From: Bacteroidales bacterium
GTDB lineage: Bacteria > Bacteroidota > Bacteroidia > Bacteroidales > FEN-979
DNA: 64,000 nucleotides
Reading direction: 5' to 3'
NCBI GenBank assembly: GCA_030681475.1
Contig: JAUXWT010000057.1
Coordinates: 1-64,000, forward strand
Positions 26,226 to 34,887 of this stretch are shown here, piece after piece. Below the pieces are notes generated by a model, which saw only the letters and a list, made by a program, of their open reading frames with translations, was not told the DNA's origin and searched no databases. Every line of letters begins with the position of its first letter. The stretch's first letter is position 1. Position numbers and translations under genes: made by a program.

Positions 26226-27596
26226 TCAAACGGCGCTTGATAGTGAAAGTGAAATGCCTGCATCAAACAACCCGCCCATATCCTTCTGGTCCCCTCCAAT
26301 CACCCTGAATACAAACATGTCAGCGCCCCTGAACAACAACAACTCATTCATACTGCCGTGCCTCCTGATGCCTGTATTTATAAAGTAAGTCCCCGGCATA
26401 AACAAGCACTTGAATTTCCATTTTACCAGAACCGAGTCTCCCGCCTTTGCCTCCTTGTTAAGGTATTTATTCTTTTCAGGAAAGATGCGCCAGCTTAAGG
26501 GAACCCCTTGTTCTGTTTTAAAGGCGATCCCGTAATTGATATGACCTGCATCTTCTTGATAATCTACAATATAACTAAAATAATAATCATCGTGTTGTAC
26601 AAGTGCATTTACCAGGACACCATCAATCGTTTCAATTTTCAGGTCATGTACATGAAGTTTCCCGTTATATGTAAAAACCGTCGATTTAGGTGTAAAATTT
26701 GGAATCAGATAAGCCTGATCAGAAGATTTCTTTGGAATCGAAGAAAAGTCTTCTGTCGGTTGATCCGGGGTTTCAACCGACGTGTTATTCCACGTAGATA
26801 TATCTGCACCGTGCATGTGTTTAAATTCCTCAAGTAATGATAACTTTTCCGTCGGATTGGAAAACATGAATTTGGAGTAATTCATTGTAACAAACTTTGA
26901 AGGGCCGTCTAGGACAATTCTTCCCTGATTCATCATAACGGCACGTGAGCAAAGTTGGTTGATGTTGGCTTCACTGTGAGAGACAAACAAAATTGTCTTT
27001 TCCGCTTTAAAAAATTCTTCAATCTTGGCAAAGCTCTTGCGGCGGAAAAGTTCATCGCCAACACTGAGAATCTCATCAACGATCAGAATATCCGGATTGA
27101 TGTTCACGGAAACAGCGAAAGATAAACGGGCTTTCATTCCCGATGAATAGGTTTTTATCGGCTGATGAATGAAATCGCCTATTTCGGCAAAATCCAGGAT
27201 TTCATCCAGGATTTCGTCTGTCTGTTTTCGGGAATACCCGATAATGCTGTTGTAAAAATAGATGTTTTCAAGTCCTGTGAATTCGGGGTTGAAACCAGCG
27301 CCGAGTTCAAGAAGCGGGACCACGTTGCCATGGACAGTGACGTCGCCGGAAGTTGGAGGTATTATCCCTGCAATTATTTTAAGCAGGGTTGACTTCCCTG
27401 AACCATTCATACCTACAATTCCGAGGATCTCGCCCCGCTTAACCTGCAAATCAATGTCAGTCAGCGCATAAAATTCTTTATGATACTTCTTCTTAAGCGG
27501 ATGCAGGGCCTCTTTCATCCGCTCCTGCTTATTGTTGAAGAGTTTATACTTCTTGGATATTCCCGACAGTTCGATTACGAAATCATTTTCAGTCAT
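26226..27596 (-). CDS. Wzt-type ABC transporter ATP-binding protein with glycan-binding C-terminal domain
   Basis: A 456-residue protein. Residues 1-240 form the ATPase: Walker A GMNGSGKST near 62, signature YSSGMKARLSF near 148 and Walker B ILIVDEILSVGDE near 165. Residues about 300-440 form the Wzt C-terminal beta-sandwich (VHDLKIETIDG, MPGTYFINTGIRRHG), which in O-antigen exporters recognises the modified non-reducing end of the finished chain. The presence of this domain suggests that export here depends on a terminal modification such as methylation or sulfation. It pairs with the Wzm permease just upstream. Confidence 0.9.
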   Translation of the reverse strand: MTENDFVIELSGISKKYKLFNNKQERMKEALHPLKKKYHKEFYALTDIDLQVKRGEILGIVGMNGSGKSTLLKIIAGIIPPTSGDVTVHGNVVPLLELGAGFNPEFTGLENIYFYNSIIGYSRKQTDEILDEILDFAEIGDFIHQPIKTYSSGMKARLSFAVSVNINPDILIVDEILSVGDELFRRKSFAKIEEFFKAEKTILFVSHSEANINQLCSRAVMMNQGRIVLDGPSKFVTMNYSKFMFSNPTEKLSLLEEFKHMHGADISTWNNTSVETPDQPTEDFSSIPKKSSDQAYLIPNFTPKSTVFTYNGKLHVHDLKIETIDGVLVNALVQHDDYYFSYIVDYQEDAGHINYGIAFKTEQGVPLSWRIFPEKNKYLNKEAKAGDSVLVKWKFKCLFMPGTYFINTGIRRHGSMNELLLFRGADMFVFRVIGGDQKDMGGLFDAGISLSLSSAV

Positions 27597-27623
27597 ACAA
27601 AATGAGCAAGGTTATAGGTCGTA

Positions 27624-28451
27624 CTATGATGAGGCAACATCGGCAAAATGGGGCCTGAGCCTTTTAAAGACGGTAACGCCAGCGATAAGTGCAACAAGAC
27701 AGAAGGCCCAAAAATAAAATGTCTGTAAAGGATGAGTCCAGAAACCCTGATGGTTGGTAAGACTTTCGCGATAACCATTAACAATGTAGAAAATAGGATT
27801 TAATTTCAGGACAAACTGTGTGCCTGGGGGCAAACCCTGCATGTTCCAGAAGATAGGTGACAGAAAGAACAACGCCTGTGTAATTATGCCGACAATGTTA
27901 TTGATATCCGGAAAGAACAGAAAAATTGAGGATGTCAGCCATCCAAGGGCAATGAGTAAAAATGATAATGCAAAAATGTAATAAATCAATTGAAACCAGA
28001 AAAAGACCGGGTAAATATCGTTAAAGAAAAGAAATACCACACATATAACTAAAACTATTCCATGGATCATCAAGTGAGAGAACACGGTTACAATAGGTAA
28101 TATGGCAACCCTGAAATTCACTTTTTTCAAAAGGAATGTATGGTCATTTATACAGGAAGTAAGACTTCGTAACGCCCCGCTAAACAAGTCATATGCAATA
28201 TATCCGGTAATCAGGTAAACAACATAGGGGACCTCTTCAGGGTTTGTCTTTGCATAACGGCTGTTGAATACCAGGTAGAGGATTAAAATAAATGCCAGCG
28301 GATCAAGAACCGCCCAGATAAAACCAAAGAAGTTGCTGATGTACTTCTTTTCAAAATCCCGCAAACTCAGGTTCAGGATCAGCATCCTGTTTCGGTAGAG
28401 TTGGTAAAAAAAATCAAAGGATTCTTTGAAAAATTGCCGGATACTGTTCAT
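27624..28451 (-). CDS. Wzm-type ABC transporter permease
   Basis: A 275-residue ABC2-type permease with about six transmembrane helices. RNRMLILNLSLRDFEKKYISNFF is split by the amphipathic gate helix, and LSPIFWNMQGLPPGTQFVLKLNPIFYIVNGYR is the typical C-terminal region. I start at the ATG at 28451 because the longer frame to 28505 adds 18 residues that do not fit the family. The gene is 27 bases upstream of wzt. Together they form an exporter for undecaprenyl-linked polysaccharide across the inner membrane. Confidence 0.85.
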   Translation of the reverse strand: MNSIRQFFKESFDFFYQLYRNRMLILNLSLRDFEKKYISNFFGFIWAVLDPLAFILILYLVFNSRYAKTNPEEVPYVVYLITGYIAYDLFSGALRSLTSCINDHTFLLKKVNFRVAILPIVTVFSHLMIHGIVLVICVVFLFFNDIYPVFFWFQLIYYIFALSFLLIALGWLTSSIFLFFPDINNIVGIITQALFFLSPIFWNMQGLPPGTQFVLKLNPIFYIVNGYRESLTNHQGFWTHPLQTFYFWAFCLVALIAGVTVFKRLRPHFADVASS

Positions 28452-28500
28452 GCAATCTATGTGCAATGGAGTTGGTAATCGAAGACCTTGAAAAACAAAC

Positions 28501-28534
28501 GACAAGCCCGTCTACGAATGTATCCGGGCTTGTC
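28501..28534 (-). terminator. Rho-independent terminator
   Basis: A perfect 10-bp stem, GACAAGCCCG with its complement, around a 14-base loop. On the minus strand it is followed by GTTTGTTTTT. It lies 27 bases after the stop of the tail-fibre-like gene at 28562-29353 and separates the surface-protein operons from the exporter genes. Confidence 0.8.
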
Positions 28535-28561
28535 ATCTGAATAAACAGAAATTGTTTACTA

Positions 28562-29353
28562 CTATTTCTCGAGATTACTTACACGAGTTTTCAGAGCGTC
28601 GTTTTCTTTCTTAAGGTCGATCATATAAAGAGTCAGTTCCTCAACCTTCATCAAAAGAGTTGCATTCATGTCACCTAAGTTAAGGCCATTCGCAACAACT
28701 TCGCTTTCGCTTGGAACACCAGGAAGATGTTTGTTTACATTGATGAAGTTCTCAACATCATACAATGACAGGAGTTTATAGTCACTGTTGAATACGTAAT
28801 CCGGCATACCGGTTAAGGTAACTTCAATCTCCTTGCAAACAACTTTTCCGCCAATGGCAACTTTGGCGCCGGCAGGAATTGGTAATGCACCCATTCCTAC
28901 AGCAACTCCACCAGGATTTTCAAAACTTACTTTTCCTGAATTTCCAAATTTAGCATCGATAACACCTGTGCGCATTTGCCATTCCTGAGTATCAAACCTG
29001 AAATACATGAATTCTGCAAAACCACCACCAGGATACGTTGAATGGTAAACTGACTGAAGCATATCACTGTAGCCGCCAGCATTATGCCTGAAAGCCATGA
29101 TAAACAAGTCACCGTTTTCAGTTGACTTTGCCTGGAATTGACCCATGGTCTGAAGACCTGCACCAGCATAACTTGATTCCATCCTGAGGGTACTGTTTCC
29201 AGCAGACATACCGTGAATAAGGGTAGCGGGGGCTACAGTACCGACACCGACATTTCCACCGGTCATGTAAAGGTTACCTGGACCACCAAACCATTGAGCA
29301 TAGGACATTGTGCTAAAAAACACGATAACTAATATTGCTAAAATCTTTTTCAT
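28562..29353 (-). CDS. Secreted tail-fibre-like protein (short member)
   Basis: A 263-residue protein with a signal peptide ending near YAQW. NVGVGTVAPATLIHG is the typical start of a tail-fibre-like head. The C-terminus shares with the two larger paralogues (34888 and 41241) the block DYVF-SDY-L-SL, HLPG-PS--E, GL-LG-M and KVEELTLY, then a short coiled coil. This stalk is similar to the region before intramolecular chaperone (S74) domains but lacks a visible protease or chaperone. It is probably a trimeric surface fibre. Confidence 0.75.
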   Translation of the reverse strand: MKKILAILVIVFFSTMSYAQWFGGPGNLYMTGGNVGVGTVAPATLIHGMSAGNSTLRMESSYAGAGLQTMGQFQAKSTENGDLFIMAFRHNAGGYSDMLQSVYHSTYPGGGFAEFMYFRFDTQEWQMRTGVIDAKFGNSGKVSFENPGGVAVGMGALPIPAGAKVAIGGKVVCKEIEVTLTGMPDYVFNSDYKLLSLYDVENFINVNKHLPGVPSESEVVANGLNLGDMNATLLMKVEELTLYMIDLKKENDALKTRVSNLEK

Positions 29354-29431
29354 AATTTTTTATTTTTAATAAGTTTGATATTGACTAAAATAATTTATTG
29401 ATTTTTTATATACACGATGATGGGGGCATTT

Positions 29432-30094
29432 TCACAACCTCAGTACCATCACGATTTCGGCCCGGAAAGCTTTAACCTCCGGAACAAGATTGTAACTGAG
29501 TGAATTTTGCTTACGCGTAAACTCGTGCAGGATGCGGCTGTCAGCAGCTACTTTCCTTTGTTGCTCAGGAGCTACCGCGCATAAGTCATTATTTGCAGCG
29601 TTAAAACATCCGTTTTCCGTATCATTAGGAATGAAAGTTCCTTTGTTATGGTTTAGAAAAGGACTAAACAGTGCGGCAGCAGTTGACATACTGGTCTGCT
29701 CATCTATTTTTTTCTTCTCCTCAACAGTAACTACCCTGACCTCCTTTTTACAATGCTTACCGTTTTTGATTACCGGTTTAATAGATGCATATAAAAAAGC
29801 GCCGGAAGAAATTCTTGTTCCCGGAAGCAATAAAATTGATCCACTTGCAGAAAGGATTACCGCCCCTTCCTTTTGGGCTTTCACGGAACTTTTTTCACCG
29901 GTAATGCTTAAATTCGCGGTAGCCTGATAATTTCCTGACTGCCCTGCGGTAACCATCATCTTACCGGCTGCACTTTTTTCGCTGTTTGCAGGAATACTTT
30001 CATTGGAAAAAGAGTCAACATTACTGCTCCCAGCCGGAAATATAGCGGCTAAGGCAATGAATGTGAAACCTATACACTTTTGAAAGTAATTCAT
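29432..30094 (-). CDS. Secreted hypothetical protein with coathanger-like repeat
   Basis: A 220-residue protein with an N-terminal signal (MNYFQKCIGFTFIALAAIF). I use the ATG at 30094; the longer frame begins with TTG and would lie almost at the predicted transcription start. The stretch ILSASGSILLLPGTRISSGA resembles the stacked-hairpin domain found before T9SS sorting signals in Bacteroidota. No sorting domain is present. The C-terminal half is charged, without a known domain. It has its own strong promoter at 30123-30153 and is followed by the short tail-fibre-like gene. Confidence 0.65.
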   Translation of the reverse strand: MNYFQKCIGFTFIALAAIFPAGSSNVDSFSNESIPANSEKSAAGKMMVTAGQSGNYQATANLSITGEKSSVKAQKEGAVILSASGSILLLPGTRISSGAFLYASIKPVIKNGKHCKKEVRVVTVEEKKKIDEQTSMSTAAALFSPFLNHNKGTFIPNDTENGCFNAANNDLCAVAPEQQRKVAADSRILHEFTRKQNSLSYNLVPEVKAFRAEIVMVLRL

Positions 30095-30122
30095 CCCTTT
30101 AACAATTCTCAATTTGCATTTA

Positions 30123-30153
30123 CAAAACTAATACTATTATTATTCAAAGTCAA
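30123..30153 (-). promoter_or_regulatory. Promoter TTGA-N19-TAGTTTTG
   Basis: On the minus strand, TTGA (30153-30150) and the perfect -7 box TAGTTTTG (30130-30123) are separated by 19 bases. The predicted start of transcription is about 20 bases before the ATG at 30094. The same TTTTCTTGAC context is seen in front of the tail-fibre operon at 36420-36450. Confidence 0.8.
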
Positions 30154-30187
30154 GAAAAAAGTAAAATATTTCTTCCTTGGCAGCTTG

Positions 30188-31648
30188 TTATCGCTTAATA
30201 ATCTTCTCTGTTTCAGAATTCAATCCGGAAGTAACATGTACCACGTAAACACCGGTCGGTTTTTCAGTCAGGGAAAATTCCTGCTTGCGCTCGATCTGCA
30301 TATACTTCGACAGGATCCTTTCACCCAGAACGCCGAATATCTCAACATGGACCTGCGCAGATGTAATATCGCCATTCAGCTCCAGTGTGAATTTTCCTGG
30401 TGTCGGGTTCGGATAGATTTTGAAAAAGGAGTTGTTCGGATTGCCAATACCTTGGTTTTCTATGCCGGCAACAACAGGTGCCTGTGCACCGGGATGAATA
30501 TAAGGGTTACAGAATACGCCTGAAATGTAACCATGCATGTATCCTCCTGCTAAAACTTTGGTGCCGGGATAATAAAGGATGTTTGTACCGGCAATGTGGT
30601 TAACACTTCCGCCGGCTAACACCCAGTAGGTCGTGCCGTTCCCGGCGATCAGCATGGTTTGGGTTGCATCGGCACACTCTGGTCCGCCGGTAATTGTCTT
30701 ATTCTGTAAGGAACGAACAGGGGGTGGAACGATTGCGTTACCAAGATTACCTGTAAAGGTGCCGAAAGAGGCCAGTCCCTGAGCATTAATTTGGTTGGCC
30801 ACCGTATTCGACGCATTATACGCTGTAAAAGGCCCGGGAAGAACCCGGAAGGCGAATATGTCGCTTTCCGTGCCAACTACATCGGCATCCACATACTGAA
30901 ACGTTGAATTACATGAAAAACCGGTTATTCCGGATTGGGTAAGGTTCCAGTAACGGGTCAGGTAACTGGTAGCAGTACCACCGTACTGTGCATCAACCAG
31001 GGTAACACCCGCGTAGTTGTTTGCTCCGAAGGTACCGCTGTTGAAGGCAAGCGTAACGGGCGAATACTCAGCTACGCCGGTGGCATCACCCACAGGGTAG
31101 GTAAAACTCCCTCCGGCAGGCGGGAATTCTTTCTGAAGTTGCCCGGTGCTTGTGGGAACTACCATTTTCGTTGCGGCCGGAGCGCCTGCAACTGTTGCGG
31201 TGGGTCCCAACAAAAGATTGAATGTGCCAAGCGAAACCAACCCGTTGGTCAGTGTTAAAGTTCCGTTAACCTTGGTATTTCCGGCAACCGTTAAGCCTGC
31301 GGCATTTGCCAGCTCAAGGTGCTGGATTACATTCTGTCCGCTTATTGACTGATTGACTGTACCTGAAAACACCACGGCGCCTGTACCAAGGGAATTGGCG
31401 GCGGCATTCTGATTCACAAGGTTCTTTTTCAGGATAAGTGTTCCCTGATTATCAAGAGTTCCTCCCGCGTTAAGTACAAGATTCTCAGATGAATTCAAGG
31501 TGGAGGCCATGTTGATTTTAACTGTCGTGCCATTTACCACTGTCACCTGGGAAAAACCCGTGCTCAAACCGGAAAAGAAGAGCGCTGTTAATGCCAGAAG
31601 CACTGACAGGTGTAGCCTTTTAATCAAGATATAGTGAAGTTTTTTCAT
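30188..31648 (-). CDS. T9SS-sorted surface protein, copy B
   Basis: A 486-residue protein with an N-terminal signal (about 12-34), a beta-rich body and a C-terminal T9SS sorting domain that begins at FFKIYPNPTPGKFTLEL and ends SETEKIIKR. TLILKKNLVNQN and similar blocks near the start recur as short beta strands, suggesting a beta-helix-like stretch. Before the sorting domain lies a Cys-containing stacked-hairpin region with YPGTKVLAGGYMHGYIS. The type IX system would carry it across the outer membrane and attach it to the cell surface. It is the last gene of copy B. Confidence 0.85.
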   Translation of the reverse strand: MKKLHYILIKRLHLSVLLALTALFFSGLSTGFSQVTVVNGTTVKINMASTLNSSENLVLNAGGTLDNQGTLILKKNLVNQNAAANSLGTGAVVFSGTVNQSISGQNVIQHLELANAAGLTVAGNTKVNGTLTLTNGLVSLGTFNLLLGPTATVAGAPAATKMVVPTSTGQLQKEFPPAGGSFTYPVGDATGVAEYSPVTLAFNSGTFGANNYAGVTLVDAQYGGTATSYLTRYWNLTQSGITGFSCNSTFQYVDADVVGTESDIFAFRVLPGPFTAYNASNTVANQINAQGLASFGTFTGNLGNAIVPPPVRSLQNKTITGGPECADATQTMLIAGNGTTYWVLAGGSVNHIAGTNILYYPGTKVLAGGYMHGYISGVFCNPYIHPGAQAPVVAGIENQGIGNPNNSFFKIYPNPTPGKFTLELNGDITSAQVHVEIFGVLGERILSKYMQIERKQEFSLTEKPTGVYVVHVTSGLNSETEKIIKR

Positions 31649-31669
31649 GTTTTACATTTTTAGTGGCAA

Positions 31670-31677
31670 CAAATATA
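31670..31677 (-). promoter_or_regulatory. Possible -7 box TATATTTG upstream of T9SS gene (copy B)
   Basis: Matches TAnnTTTG on the minus strand 22 bases before the ATG. TTTG at 31703-31700 is a possible -33 element, at a slightly long spacing of 22. It could provide separate expression of the last gene of the operon. Confidence 0.4.
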
Positions 31678-31704
31678 CAATATTAATTATAAATTCCTAC
31701 AAAA

Positions 31705-34281
31705 TTATTGATTATTTTTAAGATAAGTTCCATTGACTTTAATGATCGAATTCGGCGCCGGAGCGCCAAGGTTACATGGTCCCAATTTTGCCTGGAACAG
31801 GCTGCTTTTCTTTGCATGAAAACCGGTTGTGAGTTGAACGTAATTATCAGCCTTATACATGACATCTGTACCTAAACCTCCGGTGATGGTGCGTGATGAT
31901 TGAACAAAACTGCTGGCCTCATAGAACTGGTATCCTGTATAATTAGGGTTACTCGGATCGTTTCCAGCAGTAAGAATCCATCCAAAAGCGCAAGTAGAAT
32001 ATAAATTTGAACGCCATAATCCCCGGCCATATGTTCCTGCTGTAAGTACACCGCTGGTTTTATTGATCTCCAGGTCAAAAACAGGAACAGTAGGCAAACC
32101 ATTGCGGAAGGGTATCCAGTCTGTATGATTGGCGTCCCGGTAAAAAACACCCAGATCGTTGCCAATATACACGGCATCTGCCGGGGAACTATTATTGTCT
32201 TCGAACGCGATGCAGTTGGTTGGAACATTTGGAAGTGACCCTGACATGTTTGTCCACGAAGTTCCTGCATTTGCTGACCTGTAAACTTTTTGGCCGGCTG
32301 TATAACCAGCCAGCGTGACCCACACTTCCGGTGAGTTGTCCGGATTTACGGTGATGAATGTAATGGTTAGTGCGGGTAATCCTGCACTGATGGTGGCCCA
32401 GGTAGCGCCAGCATCATTCGACATATAAAGCGTCGAACCGTTTGATGCATATATCCTGTTCGTATTATTTGTTCCCATCGCCATGGCTCCCCTGCCATCA
32501 ACGCCCATATTAGTCCATGTACTGCCGCCGTTGGTACTTTTATAAACATCGCTGTATCCTCCGTAGATGGTGGTACTGGTGGAGGGGTTCATGATAATCG
32601 GGGTCACCCAGCTACCAGTGGATCCTGAAGGCTTAATGCTTGAGAATGACGTTCCACCGTTTGTTGATTTCTGAAGGCTGCCATTCTGGATCATGTTGTA
32701 TAAAATATTCGAGTTGGTATGGTCGATCATGCAATCCATGCCATCTGCACCTAACATATGAAGCATGGTGGTACCGCCGGTCCATTTATTCGACCCGTTG
32801 TCCTGGGTCCCGCCCGTGATCAGGTTTACATTGCTTTCATAACCGGCTATCCTGTAAAATTGAGTATGGGCAATGCCTGCAGTAAGATCGGTCCAGGTGC
32901 TTCCAAAGTTGGTTGACCTGAACACGCCTCCGTCACTGACACAATAGACCCAATCATTCAAAGGATTGACCTCCAGACCATGAATGTCGGCATGGGTGTA
33001 TCCGATCCCACCGGAGTTATCCCACATGGATGTAATCGTCCAGGATGTTCCCCAGTTTGCGGAAGTCCAGGTATTGATACCTCCCGACATGATGTTCTGA
33101 CTGGCAGTTCTTGACACAGCAATGGCAAGATCATAAGTCGATTGACTATCATCATCGCTGCCGACGCTGGAATAACCTAATATGTTAGGGGTTGTCGACC
33201 TGGTGAGGAAGCTGACACCGCTGTTTGTAGATAAATATGTACCTGTATATGATCCAAAACCCGTGTCAGGTCCGGTTAACAGAAAAACGTAACCTGTTGA
33301 AGCCGGTGTCACTCCGATCGCCATCCTGCTGGCTGTGCCAGGAACCCCCGAAATGATCTGTGTCCACGTATCCCCCGTATCAGTTGACCTCCAGAACTGT
33401 GTGCCTGAAGATGCATAAACAATTGTCGGATCCCCCGGTTTGAATTCAATATCCTGCGAACTCCCGGTCTTGACCTGGGTCCAGGATGTTCCTCCGTTTG
33501 TCGTTTTATATATGCCATTCGTGGCGACGACAAACAGGATCAGATGGTTTGTCGGATGCATAAGAAGTTTATATCCCCTCACAGACGAGGTCACTGCATA
33601 GGTTAAACCGGTTGATAACCAGGTAGTCCCACCATCAGTGGATTTCAGGACGCCAATTGAGTAGGTATCGCCTCCATCTCCGTCACCCGACAGAATGTAA
33701 ATAATGTTAGTGTTTGTATAATCAACAGCAATCCCTGAAACCCCTATACTTGGCATCCCGTCAGTAAGAGGTGTCCAGGTAGTCCCGCCATTTAGCGTCT
33801 TCCACAAACCTCCGGCAGGAGCGCCAACCCATAAAATACTGGTATTTGAGGGATGAAATGCTATGCAATTAAGTCTGCCCACACCACCATTCCATCCATT
33901 TCCCCAAACATATCCGTATGGTCCGAGGTTGGTCCAATGTCCGTTGGGAACATCAGTTGGTTCCCCGCTGTCGGTATCTGGGTGAGTTTCCTGGTAATTC
34001 TGATATTCTTCCCAATTACGGACAGCCCAGTTGGCCACTCTTCCATCTGGCGTAAGCCTGCGTTCAGCCATGTATTCCCAGCGTTTCCACTGCTTGAATC
34101 CCGATCCCTGTCCCTGATCTTTACCATCGAAATATTGTTCCATGTTTTTTTGAATGGTAGCAAAATCATTGGTTCCAGCGTTCAAATATAAATCTGAGAC
34201 ACTATTCTGACCTGACAGACTTCCGATGGATAGCATCAGAAATACCATCAGGGTGATATATATATGTTTTCTCATTTTCAT
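31705..34281 (-). CDS. Secreted BNR/sortilin-like repeat protein, copy B
   Basis: An 858-residue protein with a signal peptide (MKMRKHIYITLMVFLML). Its body holds many BNR/Asp-box-like units such as STDGGTTW, TNGGTSWTQV, NFGSTWTDL and NAGTSWTNM, which indicate one or more seven- to ten-bladed beta-propellers. The C-terminal 90 residues form a stacked-hairpin domain (MYKADNYVQLTTGFHAK), but there is no T9SS sorting domain. I start at ATG 34281; ATG 34275 is also possible and aligns with the start of copy A. It may bind glycans or proteins at the surface, perhaps with the T9SS-sorted partner encoded next. Confidence 0.8.
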   Translation of the reverse strand: MKMRKHIYITLMVFLMLSIGSLSGQNSVSDLYLNAGTNDFATIQKNMEQYFDGKDQGQGSGFKQWKRWEYMAERRLTPDGRVANWAVRNWEEYQNYQETHPDTDSGEPTDVPNGHWTNLGPYGYVWGNGWNGGVGRLNCIAFHPSNTSILWVGAPAGGLWKTLNGGTTWTPLTDGMPSIGVSGIAVDYTNTNIIYILSGDGDGGDTYSIGVLKSTDGGTTWLSTGLTYAVTSSVRGYKLLMHPTNHLILFVVATNGIYKTTNGGTSWTQVKTGSSQDIEFKPGDPTIVYASSGTQFWRSTDTGDTWTQIISGVPGTASRMAIGVTPASTGYVFLLTGPDTGFGSYTGTYLSTNSGVSFLTRSTTPNILGYSSVGSDDDSQSTYDLAIAVSRTASQNIMSGGINTWTSANWGTSWTITSMWDNSGGIGYTHADIHGLEVNPLNDWVYCVSDGGVFRSTNFGSTWTDLTAGIAHTQFYRIAGYESNVNLITGGTQDNGSNKWTGGTTMLHMLGADGMDCMIDHTNSNILYNMIQNGSLQKSTNGGTSFSSIKPSGSTGSWVTPIIMNPSTSTTIYGGYSDVYKSTNGGSTWTNMGVDGRGAMAMGTNNTNRIYASNGSTLYMSNDAGATWATISAGLPALTITFITVNPDNSPEVWVTLAGYTAGQKVYRSANAGTSWTNMSGSLPNVPTNCIAFEDNNSSPADAVYIGNDLGVFYRDANHTDWIPFRNGLPTVPVFDLEINKTSGVLTAGTYGRGLWRSNLYSTCAFGWILTAGNDPSNPNYTGYQFYEASSFVQSSRTITGGLGTDVMYKADNYVQLTTGFHAKKSSLFQAKLGPCNLGAPAPNSIIKVNGTYLKNNQ

Positions 34282-34330
34282 CAAATTTAAATTAATGATA
34301 ACCACGCTTTACAAGTCTAGCGTTTCTAAT

Positions 34331-34801
34331 TTATCGTTTTGGCTTTTCGCCTTCCGGTTGTGTTTTTGAACCTTTTATGTCTCTGTAATTGGTTACTTTG
34401 CCAGATTCCGGAACTTCCGGTTGTGTCTTTGATCCCTTGATATCACGGAGATTCACAATTTTTCCAACAGGCTGCTCCCCTTCCGGCTGGGTTTTATTCA
34501 CAGCCGTATTGGTTTGACCGGCAACTTTCATCCTGGTGATCTGGTCAGTTTCAACATTCCTCCGGTCATCAACCGGAGCCTCCTGGGCCTTCCAATTTGT
34601 CGGGCCAGGCTGTGGTTGTACCATGCGTGGATCTACTTCGATTTCTGTTGTCGTTTTTGCGGGATTGACAGGAACGCTTTTCTCGAAATCCGCCTGCTCT
34701 TCGGCGGTTCTTCTTAATTCTGCCTGACTGTCCTGACCGTAAGCGGTGGATATTGCGGTCATGAATAGCATCAAACATAGGTAACTGAATATTTTCTTCA
34801 T
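34331..34801 (-). CDS. Short secreted KTQPE-repeat protein, copy B
   Basis: A 156-residue protein with a signal peptide (MKKIFSYLCLMLFMTAISTAYGQ). The mature chain is Pro/Glu/Lys-rich and probably disordered, with RTAEEQADFEKSVPVNPAKT near the start and two copies of YRDIKGSKTQPE-like units at the C-terminus, ending GEKPKR. I use the ATG at 34801; an adjacent ATG at 34804 is possible, and the longer frame upstream is not signal-like. I do not recognise the family. It is found between the tail-fibre-like and BNR genes in both copies of the operon. Confidence 0.75.
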   Translation of the reverse strand: MKKIFSYLCLMLFMTAISTAYGQDSQAELRRTAEEQADFEKSVPVNPAKTTTEIEVDPRMVQPQPGPTNWKAQEAPVDDRRNVETDQITRMKVAGQTNTAVNKTQPEGEQPVGKIVNLRDIKGSKTQPEVPESGKVTNYRDIKGSKTQPEGEKPKR

Positions 34802-34887
34802 CATTTTATATTTTATGACTTGCATACACCACCGTGGGATTAGATTCCCAACTGGTACCGGCATACACAAACCGGTCAAAAGATCAA

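Noticed and set aside
29432..30112. Longer version of the secreted protein starting at 30112
   Set aside because: It begins with TTG only a few bases from the predicted transcription start; the ATG at 30094 begins the signal peptide.
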